A stretch of 5,792 nucleotides of DNA from Clostridia bacterium (GTDB taxonomy: Bacteria > Bacillota > Clostridia > Oscillospirales > CAG-272), in contig CAADYQ010000056.1 in the NCBI GenBank assembly GCA_900753295.1, positions 1 through 5,792 on the forward strand, written 5' to 3'. Positions 1 to 4,360 of this stretch are shown here, piece after piece. The notes beneath the pieces are model-generated. The model did not search any database, was not told the DNA's origin, and worked only from the letters and a program-made list of their open reading frames with translations. Within the stretch, counting starts at the first letter, position 1; every line of letters begins with the position of its first letter. The translations under genes and the position numbers were made by a program.

Positions 1-1013
1 CCGAGACCGCCGGGGCGATAGCGCGCGAGAGCGGCATCCTCGGCGGCGGCGTTGATACGGTGCTTGAATCCTCCGAGCTGGCAAGACTGACCGACGGCGG
101 GCTCGCCGAGCTTTTGCCGCGCATAGGCGTTATCGCGCGTGCGCTTCCGTCCGACAAGAGCCGCCTTGTGCGCGTGGCGCAGGACGCGGGGCTTGTTGTG
201 GGCATGACGGGCGACGGCATAAACGACGCCCCGGCGCTGAAGCGCGCCGACATCGGCTTTGCCATGGGTAGCGGCACTCAGGTAGCCAAGGACGCCGGCG
301 ACATAGTGATACTTGACGACAACCTTGCCTCGGTCGCGCACGCGGTGCTTTACGGGCGGAATATCTTCAAAAGCATACGCAAATTCATCACCCTGCAGCT
401 CACAATGAACTTCTGCGCCGTCGGCGTGTCTATGATAGGTCCTTTTCTCGGCATCGACGCGCCCGTTACCGTTGTTCAGATGCTGTGGATAAACATAATA
501 ATGGACACACTCGGCGGACTTGCATTTGCGGGCGAGCCTGCGCTGCCATCATGCATGAAGGAAAAGCCGAAGCGCCGCGACGAGCCGATACTGAACCGCT
601 ATATGATAAATCAGATAGTATTTCTCGGCGTTTTTACCGTCGCGCTGTCGCTCGGATTCCTCAAGCTGCCGTTTTTCACACAGCATTTCCGCTCCGCGCC
701 GGACGGGATATATCTGCTGACCGCATTTTTTGCCTTTTTTATATTTGCGGGCGTGTTCAATTGCTTCAACGCGCGCACGGACCGACTTCGCCTGCTGGCG
801 GGGATAAGGAAAAATCCCGCATTCATCACGATCATGAGCGCCGTGCTGACGATACAGATAGGCTTCGTGTACCTCGGCGGGACGGTCCTGCGCACCGTGC
901 CGCTAAAAATCAGCGAGCTTTTGTGGGCTATGGCGTTTTCACTGCTTGTTTTTCCTGCCGAATTTTTGCGCAAGCTGTTGTGGCGTCTCGGCGGCAGACG
1001 CGGCGGCTTTTGA
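1..1013 (+). CDS. Calcium-translocating P-type ATPase, PMCA-like (P2B), C-terminal part; 5' end outside window
   Basis: The reading frame is open from base 3 to the TGA at 1011-1013, giving 336 residues; the GTG at 60 is internal, not the start. The fragment begins in the P domain (ETAGAIARESGI, the usual run just after the TGD loop) and carries the hinge motif TGDGINDAPALK at in-window residues 69-80 (nt 207-242), preceded by a conserved-looking PSDKSRLV. About six membrane segments follow (roughly 129-149, 156-176, 199-221, 236-255, 273-293, 303-323), matching M5-M10. M6 reads WINIIMDTLGGLAFAGEP; its Asn164 and Asp168 sit where PMCA pumps bind calcium, and the MDTL...EP signature is P2B rather than SERCA (P2A). 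The later FNCFNAR also matches the PMCA-type VFN.xNxR. Family role: ATP-driven Ca2+ export across the cytoplasmic membrane. The phosphorylated DKTG Asp and the A and N domains lie off the left edge, so intactness upstream is unknown. Substrate is inferred from family. Confidence 0.93.
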   Translation, partial: ETAGAIARESGILGGGVDTVLESSELARLTDGGLAELLPRIGVIARALPSDKSRLVRVAQDAGLVVGMTGDGINDAPALKRADIGFAMGSGTQVAKDAGDIVILDDNLASVAHAVLYGRNIFKSIRKFITLQLTMNFCAVGVSMIGPFLGIDAPVTVVQMLWINIIMDTLGGLAFAGEPALPSCMKEKPKRRDEPILNRYMINQIVFLGVFTVALSLGFLKLPFFTQHFRSAPDGIYLLTAFFAFFIFAGVFNCFNARTDRLRLLAGIRKNPAFITIMSAVLTIQIGFVYLGGTVLRTVPLKISELLWAMAFSLLVFPAEFLRKLLWRLGGRRGGF

Positions 1014-1016
1014 CCG

Positions 1017-1036
1017 CCGCGCCGTCACCGGCGCGG
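1017..1036 (+). terminator. GC-rich hairpin just after the ATPase stop; weak terminator candidate
   Basis: A perfect 8-bp stem (CCGCGCCG / CGGCGCGG) closes a TCAC loop, starting three bases after the ATPase stop codon. No U-run follows (AACAGAGCC), so it is not a textbook intrinsic terminator; it may instead protect the mRNA 3' end or act with Rho. The position suits the end of the ATPase transcript. Confidence 0.45.
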
Positions 1037-1067
1037 AACAGAGCCTTTCCGCATTGTAAAAAAAGTA

Positions 1068-1096
1068 TTGACTAATTGCCGCCGAGGGTGTATAAT
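1068..1096 (+). promoter_or_regulatory. Sigma-A promoter of the tRNA-Arg gene
   Basis: TTGACT (1068-1073), a 17-bp spacer and TATAAT (1091-1096) differ from the sigma-A consensus at one base. The predicted start is near 1103, leaving a leader of about 19 nt before the mature tRNA 5' end, which suits RNase P processing of a monocistronic precursor. Confidence 0.88.
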
Positions 1097-1121
1097 ATAA
1101 AGGATGAATATCAAATGATAT

Positions 1122-1198
1122 CTACCCGTGGCTCAGCTGGATAGCGCGCAAGACTCCGACTCTTGAGGTCGCAGGTTCGAATCCTGTCGGGTAGGCCA
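1122..1198 (+). tRNA. tRNA-Arg, anticodon CCG (reads CGG)
   Basis: The 77-nt sequence folds as a complete cloverleaf. The acceptor stem CTACCCG/CGGGTAG (1122-1128/1188-1194) is fully paired. The D arm is 1131-1147 with GG at 1139-1140. The anticodon stem CAAGA/TCTTG encloses the loop CTCCGAC with anticodon CCG at 1156-1158. The variable loop is 5 nt (AGGTC), and the T arm GCAGG-TTCGAAT-CCTGT has one G-U pair. Discriminator G at 1195 and an encoded CCA at 1196-1198 complete it. A20 (1141) and C35 (1157), the known bacterial arginine identity bases, are present. The D stem has one mismatch, U12-C23, because it reads GCGC where GAGC is usual. It reads CGG codons for arginine insertion and stands alone between its own promoter and terminator. 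Confidence 0.96.
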
Positions 1199-1240
1199 AA
1201 ATAATGGGATAGCCCCCACCGGGGGCTATCCCATTATTTT
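1198..1240 (+). terminator. Perfect 20-bp intrinsic terminator of the tRNA-Arg gene
   Basis: The left arm (1198-1217) and right arm (1221-1240) are perfect complements over 20 bp with a 3-nt ACC loop. The stem has an A-rich outer left arm, a GC-rich core ending in five G-C pairs, and TTATTTT then GTCTT on the right. Because A-rich and T-rich ends are symmetric it could stop transcription from both sides. The left arm includes the last A of the tRNA CCA, so the tRNA 3' end is next to or inside the stem. Confidence 0.9.
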
Positions 1241-1506
1241 GTCTTCCCCACCACACATTCGAACCGGCTCAAGCCCGCAACGCGGGCGGTGCTCAAATCC
1301 GATCTTTCTCAGGTCAAGGGAGCTTGCTCCCTTGACGGGCGAGGAAACCGGAGCGTAAAGTCAGCAGGAAATCACATTCCGAGCCGACGAACAAAATCGG
1401 GCAAAAGGAACGGTCCGGGCACGCATTCGCCGCCATTTGGCGGTCAACGGTCATTTATATCAAAATCAAAGGCACAAACGGGTCGCCGCGCAGGACTTGT
1501 ATACCT
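1241..1506. other. Spacer between tRNA terminator and XRE gene; small hairpins, no convincing gene
   Basis: These 266 bases hold no ORF I would accept. A plus-strand open frame (1289-1510) translates to a Ser/Arg/Gly-rich, domain-free sequence, overlaps the end of the convergent gene and lacks a good ribosome binding site. Visible structures are hairpins at 1273-1287 (GCCCGC/GCGGGC, AAC loop), 1313-1336 (10-bp stem) and 1430-1443 (CCGCC/GGCGG, ATTT loop). The last could end the minus-strand XRE transcript, but no U-run follows it. An inverted 9-base copy of the T-loop region (ATTCGAACC, 1257-1265) also occurs. Confidence 0.6.
1313..1336. repeat. Perfect 10-bp inverted repeat (hairpin)
   Basis: GTCAAGGGAG (1313-1322) and CTCCCTTGAC (1327-1336) are exact complements around CTTG. 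There is no flanking T-run on either strand, so it is not a clear terminator. It may be an intergenic palindromic element. Confidence 0.55.
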
Positions 1507-2016
1507 TTAGTATTTTACGAATCCAAAGCCCGGATTCAGGATATCAAATATCAATACAAACAAAATAAACAGCATGATGCCTGCCATGCACCAGAACAGT
1601 CTTGAGATCCAGACATCCTTTTTCTTCATCTCGATTCTGTACAGCTCGATAATTTCCTCGTAAATTTTGTCGCACGCAGCGGGACTTTCCGCCTGCCGAG
1701 GCACCTGCACGTCACTGCCGAATTCCGATATGGCAGGAGATTTATCGACAGCCACTTCTTTGCCGCAGTCCTGCATTTCAGCCTCGGAGATCTCCGACAG
1801 CTCGTCCTCCGTACCCGTGCCGTCCTCGTCGATCAGAAGATCGGCAACCGAGCCTCCCATAGCCCGCGTCATGGATATAACGGTAGCTATCGTGGGATTG
1901 GGCGTTTTGCCTGAAAAGATCCTTGCAACAGTGCTTTCCGGGATGTTGCTCTTTTCGGCTATCTGCTGATTGGTCATGTGTGATTTTTTCTTCAACTGTC
2001 TTAGTTTTTCTATCAT
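1507..2016 (-). CDS. XRE-family helix-turn-helix protein with C-terminal membrane anchor
   Basis: The 169-residue protein has three parts. Residues 1-62 form an XRE/HTH_3 DNA-binding domain: MTNQQIAEKSNIPESTVARIFSGK holds the scaffold and recognition helices, and PNPTIATVISMTRAMGGSVADLL the closing helices. Residues 63-115 are an acidic, probably disordered linker. Residues 116-138 (DKIYEEIIELYRIEMKKKD) look helical and charged, leading into one hydrophobic segment at about 140-160 and a short tail NPGFGFVKY. It is therefore probably a DNA-binding protein tethered to the inner membrane, with the HTH in the cytoplasm. Similar architectures are common in Clostridia but their targets are unknown to me. 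The ATG at 2016 is supported by AAGAAGGTGGA (2033-2023), 7 nt upstream. It is transcribed alone, convergent with the tRNA unit, with an unusually long 5' region. Signal sensed and regulon: not deducible here. Confidence 0.87.
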   Translation of the reverse strand: MIEKLRQLKKKSHMTNQQIAEKSNIPESTVARIFSGKTPNPTIATVISMTRAMGGSVADLLIDEDGTGTEDELSEISEAEMQDCGKEVAVDKSPAISEFGSDVQVPRQAESPAACDKIYEEIIELYRIEMKKKDVWISRLFWCMAGIMLFILFVLIFDILNPGFGFVKY

Positions 2017-2071
2017 TTAATATCCACCTTCTTAAAATTCGTTTTCGTAAGCATTATTTCGACAAACAACG

Positions 2072-2091
2072 CCTAAAAGCCCGGTTTTAGG
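2072..2091. promoter_or_regulatory. 7-6-7 dyad (CCTAAAA-N6-TTTTAGG), possible operator or leader hairpin
   Basis: CCTAAAA (2072-2078) and TTTTAGG (2085-2091) are perfect complements around GCCCGG. It lies 56 bp upstream of the XRE start codon. An interrupted palindrome of about 20 bp is the usual shape of an XRE-dimer operator, so autoregulation is possible. As RNA it would be a 7-bp hairpin, without a following U-run on the minus strand. Confidence 0.4.
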
Positions 2092-2142
2092 ACTCGATTT
2101 GATAAAAATGATCATAAAAAAGCAAATTCGATTGAGTAAAAG

Positions 2143-2181
2143 TCAAAAATGATATCTTCCGCAGCGGCCTCTGCAATGCAT
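2143..2181 (-). CDS. Possible 12-codon leader ORF (MHCRGRCGRYHF)
   Basis: On the minus strand an ATG at 2181-2179 is followed by 11 sense codons and TGA (2145-2143). The peptide would be MHCRGRCGRYHF: two Cys, two His and three Arg in 12 residues. The support is the ribosome binding site, CCGGAGGGACCGAATATG, with GGAGGG exactly 7 nt before ATG, stronger than that of the XRE gene 126 nt downstream. Two of its three Arg codons are AGA, which the GC-rich neighbouring genes use sparingly. It sits inside the predicted XRE leader, so a leader peptide coupling translation to downstream expression is conceivable. A frame this short is easily found by chance; only the RBS and position argue for it. 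Confidence 0.3.
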   Translation of the reverse strand: MHCRGRCGRYHF

Positions 2182-2199
2182 ATTCGGTCCCTCCGGATA

Positions 2200-2232
2200 C
2201 AAACTTGGGTACCTGTTTTGCAAACTTGCGTA
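2200..2232. repeat. Two 12-bp direct repeats, CAAACTTGSGTA, 21 bp apart
   Basis: CAAACTTGGGTA (2200-2211) and CAAACTTGCGTA (2221-2232) match at 11 of 12 bases and start 21 bp apart, two helical turns, so both face the same side of DNA. They lie between the minus-strand promoter and the micro-ORF. Tandem same-face sites are a common activator or repressor arrangement, but a chance repeat in an AT-rich spacer is possible. Confidence 0.4.
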
Positions 2233-2274
2233 TTGAATTTTTATTGGTCGCGTGTTATTATAAAAATGCCCGAG

Positions 2275-2304
2275 GCAAGAGCGGAGATACGCTCCGCAGA
2301 TTGC
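2275..2304 (-). other. Hairpin at the predicted start of the XRE leader transcript
   Basis: GCGGAG (2281-2286) pairs with CTCCGC (2292-2297) around a 5-nt loop, and outer GCAA/TTGC (2275-2278/2301-2304) can extend the stem past a small internal loop. On the minus strand it begins about 5 nt after the predicted start site. It could stabilise the 5' end, or take part in alternative pairing with the downstream GGAGGG. On the plus strand it is followed by an A/T-rich run, but no plus-strand gene precedes it. Confidence 0.5.
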
Positions 2305-2315
2305 ATTATTATTTT

Positions 2316-2344
2316 ATTATACGCAAAACAACGCCTTTTGTCAA
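2316..2344 (-). promoter_or_regulatory. Perfect consensus sigma-A promoter firing leftward
   Basis: Read on the minus strand: TTGACA (2344-2339), 17-bp spacer, TATAAT (2321-2316). All twelve hexamer bases and the spacing are consensus. The predicted start is near 2309. The next minus-strand gene is the XRE regulator, whose start codon is about 293 nt further on. A promoter this strong for a regulator usually implies a repressor or a leader control step. Confidence 0.8.
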
Positions 2345-2470
2345 TATTATTTGTACATTCAAAGTAAGTTTTTCGGTATAAAACGAATATATTGATAAGC
2401 AAATATGAAGCATTGGTATTGATCTTTGTACCTCAAAGAAGTCACAAGACTTAATGATACATAAAAAAAC

Positions 2471-2480
2471 AAAGGACGGA
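2471..2480 (+). promoter_or_regulatory. Ribosome binding site favouring the 2490 start
   Basis: AAAGGACGGA lies about 10 nt before ATG 2490. The alternative in-frame ATG at 2454 has only AAAGAAG well upstream, outside the usual spacing, so the downstream start is preferred. Confidence 0.5.
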
Positions 2481-2489
2481 AAAATCAAA

Positions 2490-2717
2490 ATGGTATGTAC
2501 TTATCGCGTAAGAAAAGACACAATGCACGACGAGGAGAGAAAAGCTCACACGGTCTACGGAATAGAAGCAGTAAGCGCAGCGGGCGAGATACTCTCCAGC
2601 TTTTCTGATGTGTTTTTTGACAGAAAGAAGGCAGAGTGCTTTGTCGGTCTTTGCAATGACGGCGGTTTGTCGCTGATCCATTTCATGAATGCCGTAGAGG
2701 ATGCCGTGGCAGAATAG
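2490..2717 (+). CDS. Small DUF6514-like protein of unknown function
   Basis: The preferred product is 75 residues, starting MVCTYRVRKDTM; an in-frame ATG at 2454 would add 12 mostly basic residues but has a poorer ribosome binding site. From memory the pattern matches the DUF6514 family of Clostridia: YGIEAV near residue 23, then a G-E-I turn, an S-D near 39-40, and a C-terminal CNDGGLSLIHFMNAVEDAV (55-73) resembling the family's CN..xLS..H..DVVEDFL ending. There is no signal peptide, membrane segment or catalytic motif, so a small soluble alpha/beta cytoplasmic protein is likely. It is a lone plus-strand gene, divergent from the XRE gene across about 470 bp. I found no clear plus-strand promoter; TATAAA at 2377-2382 lacks a well-spaced -35. 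A minus-strand frame covering the same bases is a shadow. Function unknown. Confidence 0.8.
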   Translation: MVCTYRVRKDTMHDEERKAHTVYGIEAVSAAGEILSSFSDVFFDRKKAECFVGLCNDGGLSLIHFMNAVEDAVAE

Positions 2718-2786
2718 TCCGCTCACCTTACATAGAATAAAAACAAATATGCTCCGACAGCGTGACAGATTTTCCGGAGGTGTTTT

Positions 2787-2824
2787 GACGGGCTGTTAAA
2801 AGCGTCGGCTTTTAACAGCCCGTC
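2787..2824 (+). terminator. Perfect 17-bp hairpin after the DUF6514-like gene; probable terminator without U-run
   Basis: The arms 2787-2803 and 2808-2824 are exact complements over 17 bp with a GTCG loop. The stem is GACGGGC at the base, an AT-rich middle and AGC at the top. It stands 70 bp after the stop and 80 bp before the aspS promoter, where an end signal is expected. Neither side has a long T-tract (GTTCC on the right), so it would be a non-canonical or Rho-assisted terminator. Confidence 0.55.
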
Positions 2825-2904
2825 GTTCCACGCACGCCGCATGGCTGCAAACGGCGCATATACCGCATAATGACCGCATTTTTTCGACTTTACACACATT
2901 TTAC

Positions 2905-2933
2905 TTGACAGTGCGCTCCGTATGTGTTACAAT
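2905..2933 (+). promoter_or_regulatory. Strong sigma-A promoter of aspS with extended -10
   Basis: TTGACA (2905-2910), a 17-bp spacer and TACAAT (2928-2933) differ from consensus at one base, and TG at 2925-2926 gives an extended -10. The predicted start near 2940 leaves a leader of about 47 nt, too short for a T-box riboswitch, so no tRNA-sensing control is apparent. Confidence 0.88.
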
Positions 2934-2986
2934 ATATTGAATAGATTACTGTTACATTTTACTCGCTTGAAAGGTATGGTATTAAA

Positions 2987-4273
2987 ATGGAACGCACCTA
3001 CATAAATGCTGTGACTCCCGGCAGCCAGGTGAAAATTCAGGGATTTGTTGAAAATCTGCGCAACAAACGCACGATGGCTTTTCTTGTTATCCGCGATATA
3101 AGCGGCAAGATACAGGTCACTCTTGAAAAAGAAAAGAGCGCCGAGATGTCCGCTATCGTGGATCAGCTCACCATCGACTCGGTAGTTACCGTCGAGGGCG
3201 AAGCCGTTGCCAACGATTATGTAAAGCTCGGCGGCATTGAGATACTCCCCACATCCATGCACATAGAATCGATCGCGGACGCGCTTCCCATCAAACCCGA
3301 TTCTGCCATCGACTCCCGCCTTGACTACCGCTGGGTAGACCTCCGCACCGAGCGCAACACGCTCATATTCAAGCTCCAGACAGACATGGTCGCCGCAATG
3401 CGCCAGTTCCTGCTCGATCATCATTTCCTTGAATTCCATTCACCGAAGATCATCGGCGCGGCGAGCGAAAGCGGCTCCGAGGTCTTTAAGCTCAGCTATT
3501 TTGACCGCGATGCGTATCTTGCTCAGTCCCCGCAGTTTTACAAGCAGATGGCGATGGCGGCGGGCTTTGAGCGCGTTTTTGAGGTCGCGCCGGTATTCCG
3601 CGCCGAAAAATCCCACACAAGCAAGCATGCGACCGAATTTACCGGTCTTGACCTTGAATTCTCCTATATCGACTCCTTCCGCGACGTTATGAAGTTTGAG
3701 GAGGACATGATAACCGACATGATGGAGAAGATAGTGCCGAAGTACGCCGACGACATCAAGCGCCTTTACGGTCTTGACACCGTTGTGCCGACCAAGCCCT
3801 TCCCCGTTATGAGTGTTGCCGACATCTACCGCGAGCTTGAAGCCCGCTACGGCTACACCGCGCCCGAATCCGAAAAGGGCGACCTTACCACCGATGCGGA
3901 GCGCATGACATACAAGCTGGCGCAGGAAATGTTCGGTCACGAATTCCTCTTTGTCACCGACTTTGCCGCGGACAAGCGCCCCTTCTACCATATGCGCCGC
4001 GACGGTGTGCCGCAGGGCTACGACCTTATCTGGCGCGGAGTTGAGATCACCTCCGGCGCGCAGCGCGAGCACCGCTATGCCGAGCTTTGCGCAAACGCCG
4101 CCGAAAAGGGACTTGGCGAGGACGTGAAGTTCTACACCGAGTTCTTCCGCTACGGCTGCCCGCCTCACGGCGGCTTCGGCATCGGCGTTGACCGTCTCAC
4201 CATGCTCTTCCTCGGTATATCCATCAAGGAAGCGGAATTCATCTTCCGTGGTCCCGACAGACTTACCCCCTGA
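2987..4273 (+). CDS. aspS: Aspartyl-tRNA synthetase, archaeal-type (aspartate--tRNA(Asp/Asn) ligase)
   Basis: The 428-residue class II synthetase charges tRNA with aspartate in the cytoplasm. Residues 1-100 are the OB-fold anticodon-binding domain (VKIQGFVENLRN...AFLVIRD). The catalytic core follows: motif 1 around FLEFHSPKI (147-155), the aspartate-site loops SESGSEVF and LAQSPQFYKQ (178-187), motif 2 FRAE (204-207), and motif 3 GGFGIGVDRL (395-404) with Arg403. The ending RGPDRLTP is the family C-terminus. At 428 residues and without the GAD insertion it is the compact archaeal/eukaryotic form, not the ~590-residue bacterial AspRS. Such enzymes in bacteria often also misacylate tRNA-Asn for GatCAB to amidate; I recall that discrimination depends on a Trp in the OB fold (His in relaxed enzymes), and here that position appears to be Glu22, so specificity is open. 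The start is supported by GAAAGG 12 nt upstream. No terminator is evident before the next gene. Confidence 0.95.
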   Translation: MERTYINAVTPGSQVKIQGFVENLRNKRTMAFLVIRDISGKIQVTLEKEKSAEMSAIVDQLTIDSVVTVEGEAVANDYVKLGGIEILPTSMHIESIADALPIKPDSAIDSRLDYRWVDLRTERNTLIFKLQTDMVAAMRQFLLDHHFLEFHSPKIIGAASESGSEVFKLSYFDRDAYLAQSPQFYKQMAMAAGFERVFEVAPVFRAEKSHTSKHATEFTGLDLEFSYIDSFRDVMKFEEDMITDMMEKIVPKYADDIKRLYGLDTVVPTKPFPVMSVADIYRELEARYGYTAPESEKGDLTTDAERMTYKLAQEMFGHEFLFVTDFAADKRPFYHMRRDGVPQGYDLIWRGVEITSGAQREHRYAELCANAAEKGLGEDVKFYTEFFRYGCPPHGGFGIGVDRLTMLFLGISIKEAEFIFRGPDRLTP

Positions 4274-4360
4274 CGCACATACTATCATGTATATTACCGA
4301 CGGGCAGACGGCGCCGGGAATATAAATAAAACAAGCAAAAAAACAAAAGGAGTATTACTT

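Larger units (their letters stand above)
2017..2309 (-). promoter_or_regulatory. Predicted ~293-nt 5' leader of the XRE gene
   Basis: If transcription starts about 7 nt after the minus-strand -10 element at 2316-2321, the XRE message carries roughly 293 untranslated bases. Within it, in transcript order, are a hairpin (2304-2275), a small TGCC-TCG-GGCA stem followed by five T (2271-2261 region), two direct repeats (2232-2200), a 12-codon ORF with a strong ribosome binding site (2181-2143), a TA-rich stretch, and the dyad 2091-2072. I recognise no known riboswitch class. A second, weaker promoter nearer the gene (TTTACT, 18 bp, TATGAT on the minus strand, about 2112-2141) could bypass much of it. 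Confidence 0.45.

Noticed and set aside
611..973. Minus-strand frame inside the ATPase gene
   Set aside because: Antisense to conserved membrane segments M7-M10; no independent signal.
1313..1336. Resemblance of the GGGAGCTTGCTCCC hairpin to the V1 helix of 16S rRNA
   Set aside because: Only the hairpin tip is similar; the flanks do not match rRNA, so it is coincidence.
1289..1510. 73-codon plus-strand frame after the tRNA
   Set aside because: Ser/Arg/Gly-rich low-information translation, no good ribosome binding site, no recognisable domain, and it runs over the stop of the convergent XRE gene.
2149..2367. 72-codon plus-strand frame in the XRE-DUF6514 spacer
   Set aside because: Composition looks like translated AT-rich spacer; it runs antisense through the consensus promoter, hairpin and repeats, and has no ribosome binding site.
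2862..2879. ACCGCAT repeated 11 bp apart before the aspS promoter
   Set aside because: Only 7 bases, no dyad or further copies; likely chance.
3440..4288. 282-codon minus-strand frame opposite aspS
   Set aside because: A long shadow of GC-rich codon use on the other strand; the plus-strand frame contains all class II synthetase motifs.
4321..4326. TATAAA as the -10 of the propeller gene
   Set aside because: No acceptable -35 at 16-18 bp (CGACGG at 17 bp; TTACCG is 21 bp away), so not called as a promoter.
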